A program made the translations under genes and the position numbers. From Hymenobacter nivis (lineage in GTDB: Bacteria; Bacteroidota; Bacteroidia; Cytophagales; Hymenobacteraceae), in NCBI RefSeq assembly GCF_003149515.1, contig NZ_CP029145.1, positions 248,001-312,000 on the forward strand: a stretch of 64,000 nucleotides of DNA, read 5' to 3'. Shown piece by piece: positions 45,813 to 54,283 of this stretch. The notes under the pieces were generated by a model. That model was not told the origin of the DNA and made no database searches. It worked only from the letters and a program-made list of their open reading frames with translations. Each line of letters starts with the position of its first letter. The first letter of the stretch is position 1.

Positions 45813-47234
45813 ATGCCCGCTCCTCATTCACCCGGCCCCCTGTTCCGCGAGCCTGCCTCGGCGGGGGGCCTTACAGCCGCGGCCGGCTCTACCCGCTACG
45901 TGTACCTGATTGCGGCGGTGGCGGCGCTGGGCGGGCTGCTGTTCGGCTTCGATACGGCCATCATCAACGGCGCACTGGTGTTTTTGAAGAAAGACTTTCA
46001 CCTTAATGATGGGCAGACTGAGCTGGCGGCCAGCAGCATTCTGTTTGGAGCGGTGGCGGGAGCGGCCGCGGCCGGCTGGCTCACCGACCGCTACGGGCGG
46101 CGGCGGCTGCTGTTTGGCGCGGCGCTGCTATTCACGCTGTCCTCGCTGGCGGCAGCGGTGCCGCGTACGCTTACCGAGTTTGTATTGGCCCGGCTGGTGG
46201 GCGGCCTCGCCATTGGCGTGGCCTCGCTGCTGGCCCCGCTTTACATTGCCGAAGTCGCGCCCGCGCCAATTCGCGGCAAGCTAGTGACGCTCAATCAACT
46301 GGCTATCGTAACGGGAATTCTGCTGGCCTACGTCACCAGCTACTACCTGGCCGACCTGGGGCTGGCAGCGTGGCGCTGGATGTTCGCCTCGGCGGCGTTG
46401 CCCTCGGCGCTATTCATGTTTGCGCTGCTGCTCGTGCCCGAAAGCCCGCGCTGGCTGCTGGGCCAGGGCCGCGAAGCCGAAGCCCTGCGCACCCTCACCC
46501 GGCTCAACGGCCCGGTAGCCGCCGCCGCCGAGGCCACCGAAATTCACGCTGCGCTGGCCGCCGAGCGCGACGAAGCCACCAGCCTGTTTCAGCCGCGCCT
46601 GCGGCGGCCGTTGCGTATTGCGGTGGTACTGGCTGTTTTGCAGCAGGTTACGGGTATCAATACCATTCTGTACTACGGCTCTATCATTTTCACTGAGCAC
46701 AGCGGGATGAGCGGGGCCTCGGCCATTGGAGCCAACGCTCTGATTGGCGGTATCAACTTCGCGGGCACCGTCGTGGCCCTGTTCGTGATTGATAAGGTCG
46801 GGCGCAAGCCGCTGCTGCTGCTGGCCTCGGGCGGCATGGCGCTGGCGCTGGGGGCGCTGGTAGTGGCCCTGCAATTGCACGCGCCGGGGCCGTGGCTGTT
46901 AGGATTGATTATGCTCTACGTGGCCTGCTTCGCCGTGGGGTTGGGGCCGGGCGTGTGGGTGGTCATCACCGAGATTTTCCCTACCGCCGTGCGCGGCCGG
47001 GCAGCCTCCGTGGCGACGGTGGCACTGTGGGTGGCCTGCACGGTCATTTCCTTCACCTTCCTGTCGCTGGTAAAAGCCGCCGGACTATCCGGCGCGTTCG
47101 GGCTCTACGCGGTGTTGTCGGTGCTAACGTTCGTGTTCGTGTGGCGCGGCGTGCCCGAAACCAAAGGCCGTACCTTGGAGGAGATTGAGCGCACCTGGCA
47201 GGGGGCGGGCTACGCCCTCAAATCATCTTCCTGA
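45813..47234 (+). CDS. MFS sugar porter
   Basis: Inner-membrane proton-linked sugar transporter of 473 residues with 12 membrane segments. Sugar-porter signatures are GFDTAIINGALVFL in helix 1, GWLTDRYGRRRLL between helices 2 and 3, LVPESPRWLLGQGR after helix 6, QQVTGINTILYYG in helix 7, DKVGRKPLLL, and PETKGRTLEEIE at the end. The ATG at 45813 is chosen; the upstream frame extends only through repeat DNA. Position after the DeoR-type regulator and before GH28/GH26 suggests that it takes up the monosaccharide released by these enzymes, in a locus without SusC/SusD. Confidence 0.94.
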   Translation: MPAPHSPGPLFREPASAGGLTAAAGSTRYVYLIAAVAALGGLLFGFDTAIINGALVFLKKDFHLNDGQTELAASSILFGAVAGAAAAGWLTDRYGRRRLLFGAALLFTLSSLAAAVPRTLTEFVLARLVGGLAIGVASLLAPLYIAEVAPAPIRGKLVTLNQLAIVTGILLAYVTSYYLADLGLAAWRWMFASAALPSALFMFALLLVPESPRWLLGQGREAEALRTLTRLNGPVAAAAEATEIHAALAAERDEATSLFQPRLRRPLRIAVVLAVLQQVTGINTILYYGSIIFTEHSGMSGASAIGANALIGGINFAGTVVALFVIDKVGRKPLLLLASGGMALALGALVVALQLHAPGPWLLGLIMLYVACFAVGLGPGVWVVITEIFPTAVRGRAASVATVALWVACTVISFTFLSLVKAAGLSGAFGLYAVLSVLTFVFVWRGVPETKGRTLEEIERTWQGAGYALKSSS

Positions 47235-47309
47235 TGTTACGCGCCATCCGAGCTAATTCGTTAGAAAGGGTGATTTTATCGACTGTAAGGGCCTGTTTCC
47301 AGTAAATCT

Positions 47310-48932
47310 ATGATAAATCGTCTGCTGTTTATCGGGCTTTGGAGCCTACTGCTTAGCCGGGCCGGGGGGCTGAGCGGGGCCCCGCTGCCAGGGCCCCCCG
47401 CCGTATATGATATCCGGGATTATGGGGCCCAGCCCAGTCGGACGGGCAACGCGCAGGCCGCTATTCAGCGGGCCATTGAGGCATGCGCGGCGGCGGGCGG
47501 TGGGCAGGTGCTGGTGCCGGCCGGCGTGTTTGGCACGGCCACCATCTACCTGCGCAATAACGTGGAGCTGCGGCTGGCCAGCGGAGCAACCTTGCTCGCG
47601 CTCTCCGATTCGACCCTCTACCGCAACGACAAGGCCGGCCTGCTCGATGCGGGCGACAGCTTCATTCCGGCTCTGATTGTGGCTAAAAACGTGTCGAATG
47701 TCAGCCTGACCGGGCCGGGCACGGTGCTGGGCGAGCCCCGCTTTACTGCCTTCATCGTTAGCCCGCCGGATGCCTACCCCGGCTGGACGGCCAATGCCCT
47801 GGCCGCCGGCGTGGACATGCACGCCCTGCGGGTGCGCGACCCCAAGGTGTCGCTGGTCTACATTTCGGGCTGCCGCAACGTGGCCCTACGCGACATCCAC
47901 ATCGAAAATTCGCCCAACTGGAGCTGCCACCTGCAATGGAGCCAGGACGTGACCATTCGCGGCGTGCACATCAGCTCCAGTCTGGAACGGGGCGTGAACT
48001 CCGACGGACTCGACATCGACGGCTGCAAGCGGGTACTGGTGGCCGATTGCATCATCCGCACCGGCGACGACGCCATTTGCCTGAAAACCACCCGCCAGGG
48101 TGGCCGTTCCGAAACCTGCGAAGACATTAGCGTAACCAACTGCGTCCTGTCGTCGAGTTCCTGCGCCCTGAAAATCGGCACCGAAACCAACTCGGATTTT
48201 CGCCGCATTCTGTTCACCAACTGCACCATCAGCGACACTAATCGGGGGATGGGCATCATCGTGCGCGACGGGGCCGTGGTGTCCGACGTGGTATTCAGCA
48301 ACATCGTGCTAGCCTGCCATCGTCGGCCCTTTTTCTGGTGGGGCAATGGCGAGGCTTTTCACCTCACCGTGCTCAAGCGCAACGATGGCTCGAAGGTGGG
48401 CCGCATCGAAAACGTGCGTATTCAGGGCATCTCGGGTAGGGTAGAGGGTACGAGTACCATCACCGGGTTTGCGGGGGTGGGGGAGGAGGCGTACACCTCC
48501 ATCCACAACGTGACGCTAGCCGATATCGGCCTTACGATGCAGCCGGAGTCGGAGCGCGACAAGCGCGCAACCGACGGCCTGACAATCCGCAACGCCGAAG
48601 GGCTCGACCTACGCAATATCAGGGTGAGCTGGCAGGCGCAAGCCCCCGAAGCGAAGTGGGCGCACGGCCTGGCCCTGCACACCGTCCGGGATTTCCAAAT
48701 CGCGCAATTCGACAGCCCACCATTTTCGCAAAGCCCCCAAGCTGCCGTATTGCTGGCCGATACGCAGCGGGGCGCCCTGGCGTGGCCCCTGCTGGCACCC
48801 ATCGGGCCGTTCTATTGCCAGGTCACGGGCAGCCAGACGAAGGAGTTGCACGTTCAGACGCCGGACGCCAAAAAGATGCCGCAGCTCGTGGTGGAGCCGG
48901 CCGCCCGGAAAGCAGTTATTATAACAAACTGA
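47310..48932 (+). CDS. glycoside hydrolase family 28 protein
   Basis: Secreted right-handed beta-helix protein of 540 residues with an N-terminal signal peptide (LLFIGLWSLLLSRAGGLSGA). Pectate-lyase-like start VYDIRDYGAQPSRTGNAQAA, then GH28 catalytic motifs VNSDGLDIDGCK (NxD) and TGDDAICLK (DD), followed by LKIGTETNSDFRRILF. The usual GHG motif is not evident; in its place SSCALKIGTE follows, and RGMGIIVRDG supplies the later conserved segment. GH28 members hydrolyse polygalacturonan or related uronic-acid polymers. It follows the MFS gene by 75 bp and precedes GH26 by 5 bp. Confidence 0.9.
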   Translation: MINRLLFIGLWSLLLSRAGGLSGAPLPGPPAVYDIRDYGAQPSRTGNAQAAIQRAIEACAAAGGGQVLVPAGVFGTATIYLRNNVELRLASGATLLALSDSTLYRNDKAGLLDAGDSFIPALIVAKNVSNVSLTGPGTVLGEPRFTAFIVSPPDAYPGWTANALAAGVDMHALRVRDPKVSLVYISGCRNVALRDIHIENSPNWSCHLQWSQDVTIRGVHISSSLERGVNSDGLDIDGCKRVLVADCIIRTGDDAICLKTTRQGGRSETCEDISVTNCVLSSSSCALKIGTETNSDFRRILFTNCTISDTNRGMGIIVRDGAVVSDVVFSNIVLACHRRPFFWWGNGEAFHLTVLKRNDGSKVGRIENVRIQGISGRVEGTSTITGFAGVGEEAYTSIHNVTLADIGLTMQPESERDKRATDGLTIRNAEGLDLRNIRVSWQAQAPEAKWAHGLALHTVRDFQIAQFDSPPFSQSPQAAVLLADTQRGALAWPLLAPIGPFYCQVTGSQTKELHVQTPDAKKMPQLVVEPAARKAVIITN

Positions 48933-48937
48933 TATTA

Positions 48938-49987
48938 ATGACTTTAACTAATCAATTGCGCCGCTCAATGCGAAATATGCTACGGCTGGTGCTGCTGGCG
49001 GTCGGCCTGCTGAGCAGCCTAGCGAGCGTCGCCCAACGCAAACCGATTAACCCCAAAGCCACTCCCGAGGCGCGGCAGCTCCTGAAATATTTGTACAAGC
49101 TGCGGGGCAAAAAGACGCTCTCGGGGATGCACAACGTGCTGGGCCGAATGTCAATCAACACCGACCGGGTGCAGCAGCTTACGGGCAAGTACCCGGCCAT
49201 CTGGGGGGGCGATTTTGGTTTCGCCGACTCCACCCACGACATCGACAACATCAAGTACCGGCCGCTGCTGGTGCCCGAAATCAAGCGGCAGCACGCGCGC
49301 GGGGCCATCATCGTGATGAGCTACCACCAGGCCAACCCGGTCATCGGCGAGCCCTGCGATTTTAAGGGCGGCATCATCAGCAAGCTCACCGATGCACAGT
49401 GGCAGGAACTGCTCACGCCCGGCACGCCCCTCTACCAGAAATGGGCCACCCAGATGGACCTGCTGGCCGGCTACTTAACGCAATTGCAGGCGGCGCGCAT
49501 TCCGGTCATTTTTCGGCCCTACCACGAAATGAACGGCGACTGGTTTTGGTGGGGTGGCCGGCCCGGTGCCACGGGCTACCTGGCCCTGTGGCAGCAGCTC
49601 TACGCCTACTACACCGAGCACCACCACCTCAACAATCTGCTCTGGGCCTGGACACCCGACAAGCCCAACCCAGGCGTGGAAACCTACTTCCCCGGCCGCG
49701 ATAAAGTCGATTTACTTGGCACCGATATCTACCCGCGCAAGGACAGCGCCACCTACCCGCAGCGCTGGTACGATACCATGCACCGGCTGGCGGGCCGCAA
49801 GCCCGTGGGTCTTTCGGAGCACAGCCAGCTGGTGCCACCCGAGCAGCTGAAGCAGCAGCCCTACGTCTGGTTTATGTCGTGGGGCGAGATGCTGTTTAAT
49901 GCCAATAGCGCGGAAGAAATAAAGCGCGTCTACGATTCGCCCCGCGTGCTGAGTGTTGAAGACGTGCCGAAGCGGCTATCGAAATGA
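48938..49987 (+). CDS. glycoside hydrolase family 26 beta-mannanase
   Basis: Secreted endo-beta-mannanase-type enzyme of 349 residues; signal peptide MRNMLRLVLLAVGLLSSLASVA after an 11-residue leader. GH26 signatures: KKTLSGMHNVLG, GGDFGFADS, VMSYHQANP, the acid/base Glu in FRPYHEMNGDWFWWGG, and the nucleophile Glu in GLSEHSQL. Members cut beta-1,4-mannan or glucomannan. It starts 5 bp after the GH28 gene, indicating an operon. With GH92 and mannose-6-phosphate isomerase it gives a route from mannan to fructose-6-phosphate. No lipobox is seen, so it is probably periplasmic or secreted rather than lipid-anchored. Confidence 0.93.
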   Translation: MTLTNQLRRSMRNMLRLVLLAVGLLSSLASVAQRKPINPKATPEARQLLKYLYKLRGKKTLSGMHNVLGRMSINTDRVQQLTGKYPAIWGGDFGFADSTHDIDNIKYRPLLVPEIKRQHARGAIIVMSYHQANPVIGEPCDFKGGIISKLTDAQWQELLTPGTPLYQKWATQMDLLAGYLTQLQAARIPVIFRPYHEMNGDWFWWGGRPGATGYLALWQQLYAYYTEHHHLNNLLWAWTPDKPNPGVETYFPGRDKVDLLGTDIYPRKDSATYPQRWYDTMHRLAGRKPVGLSEHSQLVPPEQLKQQPYVWFMSWGEMLFNANSAEEIKRVYDSPRVLSVEDVPKRLSK

Positions 49988-50014
49988 GCCAAGTGTCCAG
50001 CTTATAAGAAGGTT

Positions 50015-50052
50015 GTCATGCTTAGACTGCGCGGACGCCAGATGAGCATGAC
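50015..50052. repeat. short family-2 repeat
   Basis: GTCATGCTTAGACTGCGCGG through GATGAGCATGAC: short complementary ends of family 2 with almost no interior. It lies between the GH26 gene and the start of the next gene and could be read as part of an N-terminal extension if an upstream start were used. Confidence 0.7.
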
Positions 50053-50080
50053 GGATTATCTATGCCAACGCCTACTTCCC

Positions 50081-51052
50081 ATGCTCATCACCTGCCTGCT
50101 TAGTCTTTTTACCTTCCTGGCTCCGCCCAAAAACCTGCTCACGGCGCTGTCGTCGCCAGTACTGTTTCGGGGTGATGAGCGCACGGCGTACCGCGATCCA
50201 GCCGTGCTCTATCAGAAGGATTCGCTCTTCGTATTCTTCACGCTGGTACGCACCGAGGCCGACAATAAGGTGTATTCCTACACGGCCATGAGCCAGACCA
50301 AGGACTTACAGCATTGGTCGCCGGTCCGTATCCTCACGCCCCGCGACCAGCGTCTCGACTACAGCAGCCCCGGCAATGTGGTGCGCTTCGGTAACGAGTG
50401 GGTACTGTGCCTGCAAACCTACCCGCGCCCCGACTACACCGCCGACCAGATGCCCCGCTTCGGTACCGGCGACGCCCGCCTATTCACTATGCGCAGCCGC
50501 GACCTGCATCATTGGGCGGCCCCCGAACTGCTGCGCGTGAAGGGCCCTGACGTGGACGAAAAGAGCCTGGGCCGCATGATTGACCCATATTTGCTCGAAG
50601 ACAAAGACGAGCCCGGCAAGTGGTGGTGCTTCTACAAGCAGAACGGCGTGAGCATGTCCTTCTCGCGCGACCTGCGCAATTGGACCTACGCTGGCCACAC
50701 CGAATCGGGCGAAAATGCCTGCGTGCTGGTCGAAAACAACGAATACGTGCTCCTGCATTCGCCCAAAAATGGCGTGGCCCTCAAGCGCTCCACCGATCTG
50801 CGCACCTGGCGCGACTGGGGCAGCCTCATCACCCTAGGCCAGGCAGAGTGGCCCTGGGCACAGGGTCGCCTCAGCGCCGGCGCTGTGCTCAACCTGAAGC
50901 AGAATCCCCGCTTTAGTAAGTATGTGATGCTCTTTCACGGCTCGGGGCCTAAGACGGAAGAAGCCGGCGACTTCGACAAAAATGCCTCTATTGGCATTGC
51001 CTGGAGTGATGACTTACTAACGTGGAGTTGGCCTGGCAAAGTACTAAAATAG
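50081..51052 (+). CDS. GH43-like five-bladed propeller protein, secreted
   Basis: Protein of 323 residues from ATG 50081, with a signal peptide (MLITCLLSLFTFLAPP). The rest is a beta-propeller like GH32/GH43/GH62: YRDPAVLYQKDSLFVFFTL, SSPGNVVRFGNEWVLCLQTY, GRMIDPYLLEDKDEPGKWWC, SKYVMLFHGSG and GIAWSDDLLTWSWPG. Asp in YRDPAV and Asp in MIDPYLL are plausible active-site residues. No specific family assignment can be made without alignment. Upstream in-frame ATGs at 50018 and 50045 fall in a repeat and are not preferred. It is the last gene of the carbohydrate locus. Confidence 0.78.
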   Translation: MLITCLLSLFTFLAPPKNLLTALSSPVLFRGDERTAYRDPAVLYQKDSLFVFFTLVRTEADNKVYSYTAMSQTKDLQHWSPVRILTPRDQRLDYSSPGNVVRFGNEWVLCLQTYPRPDYTADQMPRFGTGDARLFTMRSRDLHHWAAPELLRVKGPDVDEKSLGRMIDPYLLEDKDEPGKWWCFYKQNGVSMSFSRDLRNWTYAGHTESGENACVLVENNEYVLLHSPKNGVALKRSTDLRTWRDWGSLITLGQAEWPWAQGRLSAGAVLNLKQNPRFSKYVMLFHGSGPKTEEAGDFDKNASIGIAWSDDLLTWSWPGKVLK

Positions 51053-51195
51053 CCGTAGTTTCCCGTGGTCGGCGCTGCGTCTTTCTTACCCTTTTTCTTT
51101 AATAGACATACTATTGTTTGGTAGACAGTAACTTGTGTGTTTTAAAGTTTGCGAGGCTTGCACATAACTCCATTGCCTCGTCTAATCGTTGTTTA

Positions 51196-51347
51196 TTTGG
51201 CGGTGATCCAAAGTGGGGTGATATTCTATTTTCAGTTATTAGCGCGTTCTAATGGGAACCACTTGAATGGAGTCAGAAAAGCGGAAAATAGTGTGTCAAG
51301 AAGCAGAATTAAACGCTGGAATCACCCCGCTTTGGACCACCGCCAAA
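51196..51347. mobile_element. 152-bp MITE-like element with 27-bp TIRs (family 4)
   Basis: The terminal inverted repeats TTTGGCGGTGATCCAAAGTG (51196, continuing GGGTGAT) and the complementary end to 51347 are 27 bp with two mismatches. The interior (98 bp) is AT-rich and non-coding. It fills the centre of the 357-bp gap between the propeller gene and cobD. The TIRs look like transposase-binding ends of a full-size IS that is not in this window. Confidence 0.8.
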
Positions 51348-51409
51348 AATTTGATAGTGAGATTTTTAATTTATCATTTTTAATTCTGTGCATGAGTGCG
51401 GAAACTATT

Positions 51410-52438
51410 TTAGGCGCGTGAAGCGGTCCATTCAGCAAGGGCATTGACGAGCAGTTGGTTATCGGCCGGGCGGCGGGTGCACAGCCGGAAGTGGGCTGGC
51501 GTGAGGCCCCGGAAGTTGGCCGCGTCGCGGATGAGCAGGCCGTAGCGGTCCAGCAGCCCGCGCTTCAGGGCGGCGGCGGTGCCGTGGCGCAGGGCCCCCA
51601 GGAAGTAGTGCGTGTGGCTGGGGAAGATTTCCAGGCCCAGGTTTTCGGCCAGCTGGGCGGCGAAGGTGGCGCGGTCGGCCAGTAGCCGGGCGGTGGGTGG
51701 CTGCACGACGGCGAAGTGCTCAAAGATGAAGTGGCCGGCGGCGGCGGCCAGCGCGTTCACCGTCCAGGGGGCCCGGGCCCGGGTGAGCCGGGCAATAAGG
51801 GGCGCTGACGCCACCACGTAGCCCAGGCGCAGCCCCGGAATGGCGTAAGCCTTGGTCATCGAGCGCATAACCAGCAGGTTATCAAATCGCGCCAGCAGCG
51901 GCACGGCCGTTTCGGCGCTGGCAGTGAACTCGATAAACGCCTCGTCGAGCACGAACACCGTGCGCGGGTTGTTCGCCAGCAAGGTTTCGAGCACCCGGGG
52001 CCCCAGCACGCTGCCCGTAGGGTTATTAGGGCTGCACACGAACACCAAGTCGCTGTTTATCAGCGTATCCACGCGCAGGTCGTCCCAGGCCAGGAAGTCC
52101 TGCTGGTGGTCGTGCAGCCGGCCGGCGTCTTCGTACTCGGCGAAGGCAGGCGTGACGACCGTGCTGCGCCGCCGGGCCCAGGCCTGTGCCACGAGGTAGA
52201 TGGTTTCGGTAGTGCCGCTGCTCATCAGCACCTGGCCGGGGGCCACGCCGTGGTGCGCCGCCGCGCGCGCGGCCAAGCTTTCGGCCAGCACTTCGGGGTA
52301 GCGGTTCACGCGGGGCCACTGGCTGAAAACGTACTCCTTCAGGCCCGCCGGCTCGCCGCCGTACCACACGTTAGTGCTGAAATCGGCTACGATTTCGGAA
52401 GGGTGACGGTAGCCGTCGTCGCCGTGGCCGTGCAGCAT
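51410..52438 (-). CDS. cobD: threonine-phosphate decarboxylase-like aminotransferase (CobD type)
   Basis: PLP-dependent class I/II enzyme of 342 residues. N-terminus MLHGHGDDGYRHPSEIVADFSTNVW resembles the HGGD start of CobD; further motifs are LMSSGTTETIYLVAQA, FVCSPNNPTGSVLG, VLDEAFIEF and the PLP lysine in MRSMTKAYAIPGLRLGY. CobD makes aminopropanol phosphate for the cobalamin nucleotide loop. It could instead be a histidinol-phosphate aminotransferase paralogue; the neighbouring cobyric acid synthase on the same strand favours CobD. The two genes are separated by 177 bp that contain a repeat. Confidence 0.8.
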   Translation of the reverse strand: MLHGHGDDGYRHPSEIVADFSTNVWYGGEPAGLKEYVFSQWPRVNRYPEVLAESLAARAAAHHGVAPGQVLMSSGTTETIYLVAQAWARRRSTVVTPAFAEYEDAGRLHDHQQDFLAWDDLRVDTLINSDLVFVCSPNNPTGSVLGPRVLETLLANNPRTVFVLDEAFIEFTASAETAVPLLARFDNLLVMRSMTKAYAIPGLRLGYVVASAPLIARLTRARAPWTVNALAAAAGHFIFEHFAVVQPPTARLLADRATFAAQLAENLGLEIFPSHTHYFLGALRHGTAAALKRGLLDRYGLLIRDAANFRGLTPAHFRLCTRRPADNQLLVNALAEWTASRA

Positions 52439-52469
52439 AGTGGGGGGAGTTTAGGGGAGAATTTTATGA

Positions 52470-52597
52470 TCTCAGAACATCATGCAGCGCGCAGCAGGGT
52501 GCAGGGCTTGCCCCCGTCCATAGCTGCACGGAATCGTTGAAACGAGGCGAACGGCGGGCGGGGGCAAGCCCCGTACCCTACTGCGCGACGAGTATTA
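52470..52597. repeat. family-1 element, diverged copy between cobD and cobQ
   Basis: Arms AGGGTGCAGGGCTTGCCCCC and GGGGGCAAGCCCCGTACCCT are nearly complementary and match the arms of the 136-bp elements at 417 and 6272; the right end ACGAGTATT matches theirs, while the left end has drifted. It is therefore an older copy, located in the cobQ-cobD intergenic region. Confidence 0.75.
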
Positions 52598-52615
52598 AAC
52601 GAACCCGTTACGAAC

Positions 52616-54088
52616 TCACATTTGCAGCGCTTTATATATCTGCGCCATGTCTACGTTTTCGCGGATGAGGGCGGCCAGGCGGTCGTACTGCTCGTTTTTG
52701 AACGCCGCAAAATCGAGCGGGACGGCGGCGGTTTCGGTGGTATGGGGCCCCAGCAGCGCGTCGATGACGGCTGGGTTGTCGAGGATGCCGTGCAGGTAGG
52801 TGCCCCAGCAGCGCGGGCCGGCGTAGTAGCCGTCGGGCGTGCCGTCGGCCAGGGTGGCCACGGGCTGCGGGGGCCCCTCGGCCACGGTGCGACCCATGTG
52901 GATTTCGTAGCCCTGGCAGTCGGCTGCGCCGCCGCCCAGAAATGCGAACCGGCGCTGCTGGGTGGTTTTTTCGCCTTCCAGCACGGTGCGTACGGGCAGC
53001 AGGCCCAGGCCGGCGGTGGCGGCCACGCGGCTCTCCACGCCGGCGGGGTCCTCCACCGAGCGGCCCAGCATCTGGTAGCCGCCACAGATGCCGACCACGG
53101 TTTTGCCGGCGCGGTGGGCCTGCACGATGGCGGCGGCCAGACCGTTATCTTTCAGCGCAATGAGGTCGTCAATCGTGTTCTTGCTACCGGGCAGGATGAT
53201 GACGTCGGCCGCCTGGATTTCGGCCGCGTCGTGGGTGTAGAACAGGTGCGCCCGAGGGTCGTGGCCCAGGGCGTCGAAGTCGGTGAAGTTCGACATGCGG
53301 CCCAGCAGCACTACCGCTACCTGCACCCGGCCGGGGGCCCCGGGGGCCCGCTGCTTGCGGGCCAGCGCCACGGAATCTTCCTCCTCCACAAAAATGTCGC
53401 GGAAGTACGGCAACACCCCCACTACCGGCACGCCGGTCAGCGCCGCCAGTTGCCGGCGGCCGTCCTCAAACAGTCGCGCATCGCCCCGGAACTTATTGAT
53501 AATAATGCCCTTGATGCACGCTTTCTCCTCAGGCTCCAACAAAGCCAGCGTGCCGTACACGCTCCCGAACACGCCGCCCTTGTCAATGTCGGCAATCAGG
53601 TACGTGGCGGTACCGGCGTGCCGGGCCATGCATAGGTTGGTGATGTCGCGGGCCTTCAGGTTCAGCTCCGAAATGCTGCCGGCGCCCTCCAGCACCACGG
53701 GCGAGTGGCGGGCGGCCAGTCGGTCGTAGGCCGCGGTGGCGGCCTCGAACAGGGCGTGGCGGTCGTTAGTGCGGAAGTATTCATAGGCCGACTGCGTGCC
53801 GATGGGCCGGCCGTTGACTACTACCTGCGCGGCTTGGTCGGAGGTGGGCTTGAGCAGCACGGGGTTCATGTCGACGTGGCACGGGATACCGGCGGCCTCG
53901 GCCTGCACCGCCTGGGCCCGGCCAATTTCGAGGCCCTCGGGCGTGGCGTAGCTGTTCAGGCTCATGTTCTGGGCCTTGAACGGGGCGGGCCGGTGGCCGT
54001 CCTGCAAAAAAATGCGGCAAAAACCGGCCGTGACGACGCTCTTGCCCACGTCGGACGCGGTGCCGACGAACATAATGGAACGGAGCAT
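52616..54088 (-). CDS. cobQ: cobyric acid synthase
   Basis: Amidates the side chains of adenosylcobyrinic acid diamide, late in cobalamin synthesis; cytoplasmic. The 490-residue protein has the ATP-binding domain MLRSIMFVGTASDVGKSVV, FKAQNMSLNSYATPEG, LLKPTSDQAAQVVVNG and IADIDKGGVFGSVYGTL, followed by the glutamine amidotransferase domain with nucleophile Cys in VVGICGGYQMLG and the His in GTYLHGILDN. The ATG at 54088 matches the family start; a longer frame upstream is not conserved. A TACTTTTG promoter box precedes it by 29 bp. It is upstream of cobD on the same strand. Confidence 0.95.
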   Translation of the reverse strand: MLRSIMFVGTASDVGKSVVTAGFCRIFLQDGHRPAPFKAQNMSLNSYATPEGLEIGRAQAVQAEAAGIPCHVDMNPVLLKPTSDQAAQVVVNGRPIGTQSAYEYFRTNDRHALFEAATAAYDRLAARHSPVVLEGAGSISELNLKARDITNLCMARHAGTATYLIADIDKGGVFGSVYGTLALLEPEEKACIKGIIINKFRGDARLFEDGRRQLAALTGVPVVGVLPYFRDIFVEEEDSVALARKQRAPGAPGRVQVAVVLLGRMSNFTDFDALGHDPRAHLFYTHDAAEIQAADVIILPGSKNTIDDLIALKDNGLAAAIVQAHRAGKTVVGICGGYQMLGRSVEDPAGVESRVAATAGLGLLPVRTVLEGEKTTQQRRFAFLGGGAADCQGYEIHMGRTVAEGPPQPVATLADGTPDGYYAGPRCWGTYLHGILDNPAVIDALLGPHTTETAAVPLDFAAFKNEQYDRLAALIRENVDMAQIYKALQM

Positions 54089-54116
54089 GGGGGAGAAAAA
54101 AGAGGGTCCGGGGCCC

Positions 54117-54124
54117 CAAAAGTA
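54117..54124 (-). promoter_or_regulatory. candidate -7 box for cobQ
   Basis: On the minus strand TACTTTTG matches TAnnTTTG, 28 bp before the cobQ ATG. No cobalamin-riboswitch signature was seen in the leader, which is too short to hold one. Confidence 0.45.
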
Positions 54125-54283
54125 TTCTCCGATTGACGGTGGCTGGTGGCAACCCCCGGCCTCGCGCCTGGCCAGCACGGAGCGCGGCCAACACCAGCGC
54201 CGGCTGCAAGCGGCAAATGAATAACTTGCCGCGCCGCGCGCATCACCAATTCGCTCTACTCCACCCCAAAAGCTTTTCAAAAA

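Noticed and set aside
38772..51052. SusC/SusD polysaccharide-utilisation pair.
   Set aside because: No TonB-dependent receptor or SusD-like lipoprotein frame is present anywhere in the locus.
54089..54283. Cobalamin riboswitch upstream of cobQ.
   Set aside because: The gap is short, shared by a divergent gene, contains a promoter box 28 bp before the ATG, and lacks the conserved B12-box.
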